From NCBI RefSeq assembly GCF_022763345.1, contig NZ_JALEGS010000086.1, positions 1 to 64,000 of the forward strand: a stretch of 64,000 nucleotides of DNA, in the 5' to 3' direction. The notes beneath the pieces were generated by a model. That model made no database searches and was not told the origin of the DNA. It was given only the letters and a program-made list of their open reading frames with translations. Positions 42,301 through 50,778 of the stretch are shown one piece after another (the stretch's first letter is position 1; every line of letters starts with the position of its first letter). Source of the DNA: Phaeodactylibacter sp. Lineage in GTDB: Bacteria > Bacteroidota > Bacteroidia > Chitinophagales > Saprospiraceae. The position numbers and the translations under genes are program-made.

Positions 42301-43770
42301 CGACATCTCCCCTACCCGGAAGATGCTGCCGTTGTATTCATATTCGAATGCCACGCCCAGCACCTGATCAGGCTGCACATTAATATTCACGGAGACGAAG
42401 CCCAGCTCCGGGTGGAAGGTGTACTCTGAAGGTTGTAGCTTGCGCGCACTTACTTTTTCAAAATCGCGGGTTTGCTGTAGCTCGAAGTCATTTTTGAGCG
42501 TAGAAACCGCACGGTCGATATCCCGGACCTGTTCGCCACGGGAGATGATACGGCTGTAGAGGTCGTTGGCGGAGTTATCAGGAAGCAGGTCCCGGTTGAC
42601 CAGGTCGCGCTTGTTCCAGGATGGATTTTGGTTGATTTTATCTGGGCTAACGAGTCGATTCGGCTCGGCAAGGTCAGCCAGGGCAACGATATCCCGCACA
42701 TCCGTTACTTCATTCCGGTCGTTGGTGATCCAGACCTCAAGCTTTTTGATTTTGAAGAGGCTGTTGATCTGCGGCAGGTTTTGCAGAGAACGGTTGAAGT
42801 TGTCGCGGTTGTAGAAGGTCAGCAGGAAGTGGCGGTTTTCGTCGTATTCATCGGCGCGGACTTCAAACTCCTGTACCTGGCTACCGCCTTCAATTTGGAT
42901 GTTTTCCTGTTGAGAGCGCTGCTGGGAGACGATGGGCGTCAGGCGCAGGTGCCCGAATTTCAGTTCTGTTTTCAGGCCGAAGAGGCTTTGCCCACCCTGA
43001 ATCAGGTTGCCCCGGAGTGGCAGGCTGACGTTACCGGCTTCAATTTTCTGCAGTATAGCATCCTCTCCCCCTTCAAAGTTGTCGGAGTTGTAGTCCAGCT
43101 TAATCTGGTTGTCAAAGTTGAAGTTGGCGTTGGTGTTGTAAGTAGTGGTCAGGTTGAGCTTTTCCCCGATTTTACCGACTACGTTCATGTTGATGTTCAT
43201 GTCGAAGTCAAAGTTGGTCAGGTTCCGCTGCCGTTCGGGGAGGTCGGGGCGTTCGGTGATACTGGAATTGACGCCAAAGGTGAGGTCGATGTTACCCTGT
43301 GGGCGGATGTCCACCTCTGTGCCACCAAAGAGGCGCTCCAGGAGGTTTTCTTTCACGTCGATTTTCTCAATGGGGTCAAGGGCTCCGGTAGCCCCGGTAG
43401 AGCTGATGCCCGCCAGCTCATTAAAATAATTCTGCTGATCCTGTCTTTGACGGAAATTGAGGTACTCATCAAAAGACATAAAGGTAGGCGGGCGATAGAA
43501 GTCGTCCCCAATTTTTTCAGTGATGATATACTGGCCGGTAGCCGGGTCAAATTCCACATTCTGCTGAACGACATCGGGGTCATTGAGGTCAAATGGATTG
43601 GAATTCGGGTTCGTCAGAAAGTCGCCGAAGCGCTCATCGATATCCGGGATGGTATCCGAAGCTACCGTGTAGCTGCTGCTGTAGGGGTCCTCATTGAGGT
43701 GAGGGCCACTCCCCAGGGCAATAGTTGCTATCCCACACAAAAACGTAGCGAGTATCAGTAGTTTATTCAT
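36376..43770 (-). CDS. sprA: SprA/Sov, giant T9SS outer-membrane translocon protein
   Basis: About 2464 residues, the size range of SprA, which forms the large beta-barrel pore of the type IX secretion system and is required for gliding. From ATG 43770 (M-N-K-L-L-I-L-A-T) a signal peptide ends near A-L-G-S. Typical SprA segments include N-I-D-L-T-F-G-V-N near residue 175, G-Q-S-L-F-G-L-K-T-E-L-K-F-G, Y-I-D-D-F-E-G-S, W-I-N-E-M-R-L and the C-terminal S-I-N-W-R-M-Q-Y-N-G-L-S-R-I-P-F-F-R. Two charged low-complexity inserts (Gly/Arg/Asp/Lys-rich, near 37890-38020 and 36640-36740) are probably lineage-specific loops. Upstream ATGs at 43779 and 43782 are alternatives. ruvA lies upstream on the same strand. 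Confidence 0.96.
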   Translation of the reverse strand: MNKLLILATFLCGIATIALGSGPHLNEDPYSSSYTVASDTIPDIDERFGDFLTNPNSNPFDLNDPDVVQQNVEFDPATGQYIITEKIGDDFYRPPTFMSFDEYLNFRQRQDQQNYFNELAGISSTGATGALDPIEKIDVKENLLERLFGGTEVDIRPQGNIDLTFGVNSSITERPDLPERQRNLTNFDFDMNINMNVVGKIGEKLNLTTTYNTNANFNFDNQIKLDYNSDNFEGGEDAILQKIEAGNVSLPLRGNLIQGGQSLFGLKTELKFGHLRLTPIVSQQRSQQENIQIEGGSQVQEFEVRADEYDENRHFLLTFYNRDNFNRSLQNLPQINSLFKIKKLEVWITNDRNEVTDVRDIVALADLAEPNRLVSPDKINQNPSWNKRDLVNRDLLPDNSANDLYSRIISRGEQVRDIDRAVSTLKNDFELQQTRDFEKVSARKLQPSEYTFHPELGFVSVNINVQPDQVLGVAFEYEYNGSIFRVGEMSINNSTVGTDTTDLTPKVLFVKMLKSTTQRTDVPTWDLMMKNVYPIGAFQVNQEDFRLDIFYDDPGAGQKRFLPETNIAGIPLLRIFNLDSLNTQGDPQPDGIFDFVPGVTINPRNGRIMFPVLEPFGAALARQINDEELRRKYVYDSLYRTTVFLAQEAAEQNRFIIRGEYKSSVSSEISLGAFNIPPNSVTVRAGGQVLQEGRDYEVDYTIGKVRILNDAILQSGVPVNVSFEDNTLFGFQQKTMVGLRADYEIDENFNIGATFLKLFERPFTQKVNVGDDPINNNIYGLDMNLSRQAPWLTRAVDALPGLSTKEPSNITVAAEVAAIQPGHARAISLNPVDEGGVVYIDDFEGSGASFDLRAQANRWFLASVPRNDDPGAEQLFPEGQLINDLRYGANRALLNWYRIDQAARGGTDNDNIYTSQVPQLEVFPNLQLQPNQLPNVQTFDLRYYPTLRGPYNFDVPEGYPGYTRGVETSNGRVELKDPQTRWAGIMRDMTTNDFQSANIEFLEFWMLSPFLDESGQGAASDADAKQGDLYINLGNISEDILRDSRLFYENGLPGPTNPSRPTNDTEWSRVPVSQQITRGFDIDEATREQQDVGLDGLSDAAERVKYQDYIEAISATNAVVGQQVAEDPSQDNFRYYNDGQWPNEAGVYERYIQFNNPDGNSRSASQNTGNQNLRQTGTNIPDAEDLNQDNTLNESETYFEYKIPLRRSLENPGEIDLEETPYITDRRQASNGRIWYRFRIPLTEPDKAVGGIRDFRSIQFMRMYLHNFNAPVTLRFARLELVRNQWRRYRPDLSEVGGPATPECIDDETNFTVDNVNIEENSGREPFNYVLPEGIQRERAVGVFTNLQNEQSLSLNIEDLCNGATRSVFKVINMDMRVYERFKMFIHAEEKNGTEIPEGATSIFVRLGSDFQGNYYEYEIPLTMSEVEDLSGAPTSSSYKNAVWRPDNGFDFALKDFVELKKRRNEGSVNLSEEYVEQKQVGSKIHRLKIRGNPSVGQVKVLMVGVRNQYDFVTEDENFDLEVWINEMRLTGLDERGGAAATARVDAQLADFGSIAAAGNISTIGFGALDQKVQERARERLTGYDFAVNFNLDKFLPERWGLQLPFYAQLSNTTSTPEFDPYDLDILLEDKLRDADNRTERDSIRAAAQEVTTIKSLNLTNVRKERADNSKAAMPWDISNFSASYSYTESEFRDPIIEFNEEERHTGSIDYAFSRRTNYIEPFKGIQGNAFKIISEFNFNPLPNAFSFSSIMNRVFETTSYRFTDVAPEYRTFYNKRFTWDRDYDLQWDLTRALKFNFNATNSAVIDEPNESFLVETFGFDQAREIRRDSIWTNIRNFGRPKNYQHNLSVGYDLPIKHLPLLQGWVTAKVQYQGSYNWTAAALNVDSLGNVIQNNQNRTADLDFNLERLYDKVDYLRKINRGSRGGGGANRSRGRRPDSRDDNQSQKDDEEDKKKKRNGPSAIERALIRPLMLVRRVRFNYNEQFSTTVPGYMPQSQILGMTDFDSPGWGFVAGLQPNIRNLTEDQLFNPNPNNVEGDWLRENEQWITGSSFLNREVMQTYSQRFDARATIEPFQDFRIDLELNRTFTENYSETFKDTLPGDGVRRLVHTVPYETGSTQMTYNALNTLFRDSRDDISELFNTFEANRVIISRRLGVGNHQDENLSALGYTRGYGNTQQEVILPAFIAAYRDVDPNNVRLNIFDQIPSINWRMQYNGLSRIPFFRDIFQNFSISHGYRSTLSVNNFRSSLPFLATRATEPIDTGTFNFYPRLEIADVVIQEQFAPLIAVDMTLQNGISLNVDYKKSRTLALSTVNYQLNETQSEEFTVGFGYLIRNVDIPFLTGSNKKRDRKKEEEEEEDPNQQNQGRNNRRGGGGRGLQGQDLDINFDMSIRDDISFAHRLDEGIQEPTRGTYAFSISPSAEYAISQRLSLRLFFDYRRTVPAIGPAAPRTDASGGIIVRFQLN

Positions 43771-44051
43771 ATTCAACATCATGGAATTCTTGCACGAGGC
43801 ATCGCTTAATCCGTAGAAAATCAAAAAAGTCAGGGCATTGAAAGGGTTAAAATCTTGTTAATCCTAATCCTTTTACGAACACAATTTTCAGGGTGTTTCA
43901 CCTATAAACGAAGGTGACGGGCATATTTTACCCCACCCGATAACTTTAACATTCTGCTTTTGGGAAACTTCGGAAGCCTCCTGTACCTGTCTTCAAAGAC
44001 GGCGCAAAGTAACGCATTTCAACAGGGGCAACCAAAGCAAAATAGATTTGG

Positions 44052-44648
44052 TTACGACAGCTCCTTCAGCGCGAGCTTGATCAGGGTCTCCACCTGCCCA
44101 ATCCCGGGCTGAGCTTTCAGTGCTTTGTTCAGGGCTTTTTGCGCATGAATACGATTGAACTGCAATGCAACCAAAGCTGATAACGCCTCCTCCCGGATCG
44201 TATTGTCTGCCTGTGGGACATTGGCTGGCAGGTTTTCGTCGCCCCCGTCCTTGAGGAGTTTGTCCTTGAGGTCGAGTATGATCCGCTGTGCGGTTTTCGC
44301 ACCAATGCCTTTGATACGTTTGAGCCCGGTCACGTCCTCGCCAATGATAGAGGCCCGCATTTCATCCGGTGTCATAGAAGAGAGCATCAGCTGAGCGGTG
44401 CTCGGCCCCACACCGGATACGGAAATCAGGTGGCGGAACAGGTTACGCTCGACAGACTCGGAAAACCCGTAGAGCGTGTGGCTGTCTTCCTTGATGTGCT
44501 GATGGGTCAGAATTTTGACGGCCTCCAGCTTTTCGATCAGAGCGTAGGTGTGCAGGCTTATGTTGATATGGTAACCGATACCACCAGCTTCCACTACGAC
44601 ATAGGTCGGGCTTTTGTGGGTAATATTCCCTTTGATATACGTGATCAT
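44052..44648 (-). CDS. ruvA: Holliday junction branch migration protein RuvA
   Basis: DNA-binding subunit of the RuvABC resolvasome, 198 residues from ATG 44648 (M-I-T-Y-I-K-G). It has an OB-fold N-terminal domain (G-I-G-Y-H-I-N-I near residue 25), two helix-hairpin-helix motifs (L-I-S-V-S-G-V-G-P-S-T-A and I-K-G-I-G-A-K-T-A-Q-R-I) and the small C-terminal domain that contacts RuvB (A-L-S-A-L-V-A-L to the end). Frames extended further upstream run into a low-complexity repeat and are rejected. It lies 281 bp upstream of the sprA start, and that gap has no other gene. Confidence 0.97.
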   Translation of the reverse strand: MITYIKGNITHKSPTYVVVEAGGIGYHINISLHTYALIEKLEAVKILTHQHIKEDSHTLYGFSESVERNLFRHLISVSGVGPSTAQLMLSSMTPDEMRASIIGEDVTGLKRIKGIGAKTAQRIILDLKDKLLKDGGDENLPANVPQADNTIREEALSALVALQFNRIHAQKALNKALKAQPGIGQVETLIKLALKELS

Positions 44649-44739
44649 GATTAAAATGAGGTGAGGTAAGCAACCTGTTTCAGGTAATTGGAATGCGAAG
44701 GTAAGAAGTTCTGGTGGAAACATAAAATAGGAGTGGTGG

Positions 44740-44815
44740 AGAGCGTGCACGCAGGGACGCAGAGAAAAGGCACGCAAAGGCCGCGGAGAAATGGGATGCA
44801 GAGGCATGGCATACA
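44740..44815. repeat. Degenerate GCAGAG/GCAAAG low-complexity tract
   Basis: Irregular repeats of the type GCACGCAGGGACGCAGAG, GCACGCAAAGG and GATGCAGAGGC over about 75 bp. This is a common non-coding tract type in many bacterial genomes. Nothing else is visible in the 441-bp gap between ruvA and the POT transporter. Confidence 0.5.
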
Positions 44816-45089
44816 GAGGGGGGTCAGGCTTTTGCTGCAGATGAAGTCAGCTGGTTATTCATTTTTTTGATCTATTGAATGCCATTTATTTTCATGCAGT
44901 ATCCGTTGGGAAATACTCTAAAAGTGATTGTCTGTGAACTGCCTGAACTGCAAAATAATAGATGGGATATTAGGCAGGCTCAGCCAAAAGTATCTATTTT
45001 ACACCCGTTTTGCAGCGCCGTCTCATCGGGCAACAGAAATGAAGAACCACACCGGGAAGACCCCGGCTTAGCTAAAACTACAATTACAC

Positions 45090-47246
45090 ATGTCGAAAGC
45101 GAACACCTTTGACTTTGACAATCAGCCCTCACTCTTTGGGCACCCGATTGGGCTTTTCGTCCTATTCTTTACCGAAATGTGGGAGCGCTTCTCCTATTAT
45201 GGCATGCGCGCCATCCTGGTCCTTTACATCATCAGCTCCGCTACCGGCGACAACCCGGGACTGGGCTGGGAGTCCTCTGAGGCGTTGGCCCTTTACGGCT
45301 GGTACACCATGCTGGTTTATGTGATGTCTATCCCCGGTGGTATTCTGGCCGACAAGTTTATCGGGCAAAAGAAGGCGGTGCTCTACGGTGGCTTGACGCT
45401 GGTTGCCGGGCACGGTATTTTGGCTATTGAGGCTATTTGGGCTTTTTATACGGGCCTGGCCCTCATCATTCTTGGCGTGGGCGGGCTGAAGCCCAATATT
45501 TCCACCATGGTGGGTGGCTTGTACAAGCAAGGTGATGAACGGCGCGATCAGGGCTTTACTATATTTTATATTGGTATTAACGTTGGGGCCTTCCTGTCCT
45601 CCCTCATTGTGGGCGCGGTGGGCGAGACCATCGGCTGGCACTATGGCTTTGGACTGGCGGGTATTGGCATGCTCCTCGGGCAGGTCATTTTCATGCTGGG
45701 GCAAAAATACCTGAAAGGCGTAGGTGAACCGCCGAGCAAAGCCCCCAAAGCGGCCGGGGAAGCCGCAGATTCCTCCTTTGGCGACTTATTCCAGGAGCTT
45801 TTCAGGAGCCCGGTGCAGCTAGCCATTACGGCAGGGCTTATCGTTGGCTCTTCGGTTCTTGCATTTACCGCTTTTGAAGGCACAGACCGTTACCTCTACA
45901 CAGCGCTGTTCCTGTTCCTTTCTATCGTAGCCGGGCTGATGATGATGATTTACAAGGAGGTGAACAGCATCGAGAAAGACCGCTTTATGGTGCTCATCCT
46001 GTCTTTCCTGATCATTATTGTCTTCTGGGGCGCCTTCGAGCAGGCGGGTGGTTTGCTCAATATCTACACGCTGAACAAGATTGACCGGACGGTGAACTTC
46101 CTCACCATTGATCTGCTGTTTTACGGAGCCGGCGGCATTTTGGTGATCCTCGGCATCATCCACTACCTGCAGAAAAAAGATACATACTACCTGTTTTTGC
46201 CGATTGGGGCACTCATTTTAGCAGGCTATAGTTTTTACCGGTCGGATTTGTATACCTCAGAGATGTATGAAATCCCGGCATCGGTATTTCAGTCGGTGAA
46301 TGCCTTATTCATCATTATTTTCGGTACGCTGGTGGGCAGCTTCTGGATTTGGTGGAAACATCAGGGCTACGAGAGTTCGTCTCTGGTGAAAATGGCAGTG
46401 GGTACCATTATTATGGGCGCAGGCTTCCTGTTTATGGCGAAAGCCAGTGCCGATGTGGAGCAGTACGGCGATAAAGCCGCCCTCTATCTGCTCATCCTGG
46501 CCTACCTGCTGCACACGTTGGGCGAGCTTTGTGCTTCACCGGTTGCCTTGTCCTTTATCACGAAAGTGGCACCTGTCAAGTATGTCTCCATTATGATGGG
46601 GGTTTATTTTGCGGCCACCGGCCTGGGTAATAAAGTGGCCGGCGCCATTGGGGAATCGTCTCAGCTGGAAACCGTGAGTACGGAACTGGTGGCTTCTCCG
46701 GCGGAATATGACCTGGTTGCAGATACGGTCATCATGAAAGCCGATGATTTTGAGTTTACGGCCAATGCTTACCTGGAAGGCGGGCAGGTGGTGCTCCGCG
46801 AGGGCGGTGTGGACGTAAAGGAACTGCTGCAGCTTTCGTCCGAAAATGAGCAGCTACTGACCGAATACCTCCAAGAAGAAGGGGCGGCATCAGATGCTCA
46901 ACTGACGGCAGTGGTGCGCATGGCCTACGATGAGGAAGCCAAAGCCGCCATGAAAGACGGTGGCGCTAAGGTCGATATCAGCAAATACAGTGGCGAAATT
47001 GAACTCTTTGAACTTCAAAATCAGCAGGAGTATAAGACCTTTGTCGGCATCTTCATCTTTACTGCGGCCTTTGGCGTGCTGCTGTTGCTCTTCTTCAAGC
47101 GCCTGAAGAAACTGACCCACGGCGCGGAGGACACCACCGACACCCACTTCGAGGAGCAGGAAGGGTACGAAATTGCTGATCAGACTGACGAGGACAATCC
47201 TACACAGGATGATGACGGGTCTATGCTGAACCCTCCCAAATCATAA
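45090..47246 (+). CDS. POT-family proton-dependent peptide transporter with an extra domain
   Basis: A 718-residue MFS/POT (PTR2) symporter for di- and tripeptides. The E-x-x-E-R-F-like motif (T-E-M-W-E-R-F-S-Y-Y-G-M-R-A) in helix 1 and the G-L-K-P-N-I-S-T-M-V motif are present, as is the F-W-G-A-F-E-Q-A-G motif in the second half. It is ~140 residues longer than its neighbour because of a soluble acidic insertion at about 525-650 between the last membrane segments, plus a hydrophilic acidic tail. A terminator-like hairpin separates it from a second POT gene. Confidence 0.92.
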   Translation: MSKANTFDFDNQPSLFGHPIGLFVLFFTEMWERFSYYGMRAILVLYIISSATGDNPGLGWESSEALALYGWYTMLVYVMSIPGGILADKFIGQKKAVLYGGLTLVAGHGILAIEAIWAFYTGLALIILGVGGLKPNISTMVGGLYKQGDERRDQGFTIFYIGINVGAFLSSLIVGAVGETIGWHYGFGLAGIGMLLGQVIFMLGQKYLKGVGEPPSKAPKAAGEAADSSFGDLFQELFRSPVQLAITAGLIVGSSVLAFTAFEGTDRYLYTALFLFLSIVAGLMMMIYKEVNSIEKDRFMVLILSFLIIIVFWGAFEQAGGLLNIYTLNKIDRTVNFLTIDLLFYGAGGILVILGIIHYLQKKDTYYLFLPIGALILAGYSFYRSDLYTSEMYEIPASVFQSVNALFIIIFGTLVGSFWIWWKHQGYESSSLVKMAVGTIIMGAGFLFMAKASADVEQYGDKAALYLLILAYLLHTLGELCASPVALSFITKVAPVKYVSIMMGVYFAATGLGNKVAGAIGESSQLETVSTELVASPAEYDLVADTVIMKADDFEFTANAYLEGGQVVLREGGVDVKELLQLSSENEQLLTEYLQEEGAASDAQLTAVVRMAYDEEAKAAMKDGGAKVDISKYSGEIELFELQNQQEYKTFVGIFIFTAAFGVLLLLFFKRLKKLTHGAEDTTDTHFEEQEGYEIADQTDEDNPTQDDDGSMLNPPKS

Positions 47247-47254
47247 AAACCCTG

Positions 47255-47292
47255 GCCTCCAGCCTTCTTTTGGAAAGGCCGGAGGCTTTGTC
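47255..47292 (+). terminator. Terminator between the two POT genes
   Basis: GCCTCC-A-GCCTTT pairs with AAAGGC-C-GGAGGC, one internal mismatch, followed by a short T stretch (TTTGTC). A weak U-tract means read-through into the second POT gene is possible. Confidence 0.6.
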
Positions 47293-47355
47293 ATCTAACC
47301 AAATTACGAATCTGCAAGCCCTGCTTCGGGGCCAACAAAAAACAGCAAAACACTT

Positions 47356-49104
47356 ATGTCGAACGGATCATTGAACAGCCTGACCAAACACGGAACTGTG
47401 CTCGGGCACCCTTCGGGGCTATTCGTTTTGTTTTTCACGGAGATGTGGGAACGCTTTTCCTACTACGGTATGCGGGCCCTGCTCGTCATTTTCCTCATTG
47501 GCGCTATTGATGTAGAGAACCCCGGCTGGGGATGGGAACGGGAAGACGCGCTGTCCCTTTTGGGCACATATGCCCTTATGGTTTACCTCACGCCTATTAT
47601 GGGCGGATACATTGCTGATAGAATGATCGGCTATCGTTCAGCGGTGGTTATCGGGGCATTGCTGATGACCCTGGGCCACGCCTCTATGGCGGTGGAGACC
47701 CCGCTCTTCCTCTACATTGGTATTGGATTTTTGATCTTTGGCAACGGCTTCTTCAAGCCCAATATGACCTCCATCATCTCCAAGATGTATGAAAACTTCC
47801 CGGAGAAAAAGGACGGCGCCTATACCATTTTCTACATGGGTGTGAATGCCGGCGCCTTTCTGGGCATAATGCTTTGCGGGTACCTGGGTGAGAAAGTAGC
47901 CTGGAGCTTTGGCTTTGGCCTGGCGGGTATTTTCATGTTCCTGGGCATGCTTCAGTTCTACTTCGCCAAGCCCATATTTGATGGCATTGGCGACAAGCCG
48001 GAATCCACTACTGATGAAGAGCTCGAGATACCGGAGGGCGACAAGCTCAACCCTTTCACCCTGCTGGACAAAATTCTGATCGGCGCTTTTGTGGTGCTCT
48101 CGGTAATCTGGATTTTCAATGATCCCCTGTCCAAGATCGGGGAAATACCGATATTGCCGGGCGGAGCGGAAGGCACTGTGGCCAATTCCGTGATACTAAC
48201 GGCCCTGGTTGCCTTCCTTGTATTGCTTATTTCCCGTCTGACCCGTTACACGCCTTTGGTACGTGATAAAATGATCGCGGTAGCCATTTTTGCGTTCTTC
48301 ACCGTATTCTTCTGGGCTTCTTTTGAGCAAGCGGCTGGTTCTATGGCCATCTTTGCCAAAGACTATACGAGCCGTGCCCTGGCTGGCAATACGGCCATGA
48401 TTTTCAAAGTCGTGGACACCATCATCACCATCATACCACTGGCGATCATCACCTGGGTGCTTTACAGCCTTTTCCGGATGACCTACAAGAAAATCACGCT
48501 TTCCAATATTATCCTGGGGCTGAGCTTTGTGATTATCTGGGGGATCGTGATTTACAAACTAATGCGGGAGTTTTCCAATACAGGAACAGAGGTACCCGCC
48601 ACCTGGTTTGCCATTCTGAATTCCCTGTTCATCATCATGTTTGCGCCTTTGTTCTCCCGCTGGTGGGAAAGCAAGTACAACCCTTCTGCGGCGGTGAAGT
48701 ACGGAATCGGGCTGTCCCTGCTGGGCGTGGGCTTTGGTTTCCTGGTGTTCGGTTCCCTTTCTATCCCTCAGGGAGCAGAGACCGCCGCCGTAAGTATGAT
48801 CTGGCTGATTCTGGCTTATCTGTTCCATACGTTGGGTGAGCTCTGCCTGTCACCGGTAGGGCTTTCCTACCTCAGCAAGCTGGTGCCTGGCCGCATGATT
48901 GCCTTTATGTTTGGCATCTGGTACCTGGCCATTGCCATTGGCAATAAGCTGGCACACTTTATGGGCGGCAAGATTGACGCGATCGTCTCGCAGTACTCTT
49001 TGAGTACGTTTTTCCTGATCTTCACCATAGTCCCTATTGCCTCCGGGCTGCTGGTAATGGCGCTCAATCCATTGCTCAAGCGCCTGATGCATGGTGTGCG
49101 CTAG
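47356..49104 (+). CDS. POT-family proton-dependent peptide transporter
   Basis: A 582-residue POT symporter, paralogous to the gene before it. It has the T-E-M-W-E-R-F-S-Y-Y-G-M-R-A motif, F-G-N-G-F-F-K-P-N-M-T-S, F-F-W-A-S-F-E-Q-A-A-G-S and the late L-G-E-L-C-L-S-P-V-G-L-S-Y motif, with about 14 membrane segments. It lacks the large insertion of its neighbour. The duplication suggests two peptide ranges or expression states. It ends at a strong terminator. Confidence 0.94.
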   Translation: MSNGSLNSLTKHGTVLGHPSGLFVLFFTEMWERFSYYGMRALLVIFLIGAIDVENPGWGWEREDALSLLGTYALMVYLTPIMGGYIADRMIGYRSAVVIGALLMTLGHASMAVETPLFLYIGIGFLIFGNGFFKPNMTSIISKMYENFPEKKDGAYTIFYMGVNAGAFLGIMLCGYLGEKVAWSFGFGLAGIFMFLGMLQFYFAKPIFDGIGDKPESTTDEELEIPEGDKLNPFTLLDKILIGAFVVLSVIWIFNDPLSKIGEIPILPGGAEGTVANSVILTALVAFLVLLISRLTRYTPLVRDKMIAVAIFAFFTVFFWASFEQAAGSMAIFAKDYTSRALAGNTAMIFKVVDTIITIIPLAIITWVLYSLFRMTYKKITLSNIILGLSFVIIWGIVIYKLMREFSNTGTEVPATWFAILNSLFIIMFAPLFSRWWESKYNPSAAVKYGIGLSLLGVGFGFLVFGSLSIPQGAETAAVSMIWLILAYLFHTLGELCLSPVGLSYLSKLVPGRMIAFMFGIWYLAIAIGNKLAHFMGGKIDAIVSQYSLSTFFLIFTIVPIASGLLVMALNPLLKRLMHGVR

Positions 49105-49127
49105 GTAGCGATCCGCATCTTGAGGGA

Positions 49128-49166
49128 CCGGGCTGTTGCTATTTGGCGCAACAGCCCGGTTTTTAT
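49128..49166 (+). terminator. Terminator after the second POT gene
   Basis: CCGGGCTGTTGC and GCAACAGCCCGG are perfect 12-bp arms around an 8-nt loop, followed by TTTTTATTTC. The remaining gap (49167-49466) is AT-rich and holds no gene that I can support. Confidence 0.9.
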
Positions 49167-49466
49167 TTCTTCCCTTCTGAAACTTTGAAGGCAGCGGATT
49201 TACCGCTATTTTGAAGGGGTATAGCATATAGCAATGAGGATAACCGACACCACTTACTATGAAGCCTGCCGTTTTTGTTGCAGTTGCCTAAGGCAGTAGG
49301 GGCAATGAAATGAAGTCTGCTGCTGCCCCCGTTAATTACCAAAATCCAGTTTCTGTATTAGACGCCAGAGATTCCCCTCATACCATCGTGCCTCAAATTC
49401 TAAATCATAAATCATAAAATAGCATACTATTTTAAGATTCTATTCATATTTCACTATATTTATAGT

Positions 49467-50582
49467 ATGATTGAACGAATACTTACAGAACGAATAAGCG
49501 GAAAAGCCGGTAGAGGAAAGGCGATTATTATAATTGGGCCCCGGCAGGTTGGTAAAACGACATTGATCAAAAAATTGCTCAGGAACGAGCGATATCAATT
49601 TTTTGATGGTGACGACCCACGTATCAGAACATTATTGGACACCCCAAATACGGATCAAATACGTGCCTTTATAGGCGATCACAAGGTCGTATTTATTGAT
49701 GAAGCACAGCGGATCAACAATATAGGCCTAACAATGAAAATAATAATTGATCAGCTAAAGGATGTTCAATTATGGATTAGCGGCTCCTCTTCCTTTTCAC
49801 TGTTCAATGAGCTCAATGAACCACTTACCGGGAGGAAATGGGAATACAAACTATTTCCAATAAGCTGGGAAGAATTTGAGCATCATGTAGGGTTTATTGA
49901 AGCCGACCAGCAATTAGAAAGAAGATTGGTATACGGCATGTACCCAGATGTAATCAACAATCCTAATGAAGAGCCGGAAATTTTGGGAAATCTGGTTAGC
50001 AGTTATTTATATAAAGATGTTTTGTCTTACGCTGGAATAAGAAAACCTCAGGTATTGGATAAGCTGATTCAGGCATTGGCTTTACAAATCGGAAGTGAAG
50101 TCAATTACAATGAGTTGAGCCAGTTAGTGGGTGTGGACCGGAACACAATCGAGAAGTACATAACGATATTGGAACAAGGGTATGTCGTGTTTAGGCTACC
50201 AAGTTTTAACCGAAACGTTAGAAATGAAATCAAAAAAGGAAGGAAAATCTATTTTTATGATAATGGCATTCGGAATGCTGTAATTGGTGCCATGGACCAC
50301 CTGGCATTAAGATCAGATGTCGGACAACTTTGGGAGAACTTTCTTATCTCAGAGCGAATAAAAATGAATAAATATAAATTCACCCTTGCAAAATCTTTTT
50401 TTTGGAGAACAAACCAGCAGCAGGAAATTGATTACGTTGAGCAAAGAGGGCTGAATTTGAAAGCCTACGAATTTAAATGGAACCCAAACAAGAAGGTTAA
50501 GATATCAAGTACTTTCACTAAAGCTTATGATGCCGAAGGGTTCCTGATTAACAGAGAAAACTTTAGAGCATTTATTAAGTAG
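49467..50582 (+). CDS. AAA family ATPase with DUF4143 domain
   Basis: A 371-residue ATPase. Walker A is G-P-R-Q-V-G-K-T-T (about residues 24-32), Walker B is K-V-V-F-I-D-E-A-Q-R (about 73-82), followed by S-G-S-S-S-F and the L-x-G-R-K-W-E-Y motif. The C-terminal DUF4143 region contains V-G-V-D-R-N-T-I-E-K-Y and a restriction-like K-A-Y-E-F-K-W end. These proteins are scattered, often mobile or horizontally acquired, and of unknown role. Base composition is clearly more AT-rich than in neighbouring genes, which fits acquisition. It is monocistronic, with a perfect hairpin directly downstream. Confidence 0.88.
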   Translation: MIERILTERISGKAGRGKAIIIIGPRQVGKTTLIKKLLRNERYQFFDGDDPRIRTLLDTPNTDQIRAFIGDHKVVFIDEAQRINNIGLTMKIIIDQLKDVQLWISGSSSFSLFNELNEPLTGRKWEYKLFPISWEEFEHHVGFIEADQQLERRLVYGMYPDVINNPNEEPEILGNLVSSYLYKDVLSYAGIRKPQVLDKLIQALALQIGSEVNYNELSQLVGVDRNTIEKYITILEQGYVVFRLPSFNRNVRNEIKKGRKIYFYDNGIRNAVIGAMDHLALRSDVGQLWENFLISERIKMNKYKFTLAKSFFWRTNQQQEIDYVEQRGLNLKAYEFKWNPNKKVKISSTFTKAYDAEGFLINRENFRAFIK

Positions 50583-50599
50583 ATACCGGTCCTTCCATC

Positions 50600-50639
50600 T
50601 ACCTAACTGGCCTTCCGTAGGCGGAAGGCCAGTTAGGTA
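50600..50639. repeat. Perfect 17-bp hairpin after the DUF4143 gene
   Basis: TACCTAACTGGCCTTCC and GGAAGGCCAGTTAGGTA are exact 17-bp arms around GTAGGC. A short TTT follows on the plus strand. It could be a terminator or a small REP element left at the edge of an acquired segment. Confidence 0.6.
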
Positions 50640-50778
50640 TTTAGGGTAAATGATTTAGCCGAACAAGCAAGGGGCATCCCCCTGAAGTAGGTCTGCCTGT
50701 GCAGGGCAGCGATACTAGGCAGTAGGAGTAAGGTAGGCAGTGAAGCTAGGTTTGAAGTAGTGTTTCATGGCTTTATTT

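Noticed and set aside
42628..43761. 377-codon plus-strand open frame inside sprA
   Set aside because: Antisense to strong sprA homology; no family resemblance.
44649..44807. N-terminal extension of RuvA to 44807
   Set aside because: The added 53 residues come from a low-complexity GCAGAG tract; RuvA starts at M-I-T-Y-I-K-G.
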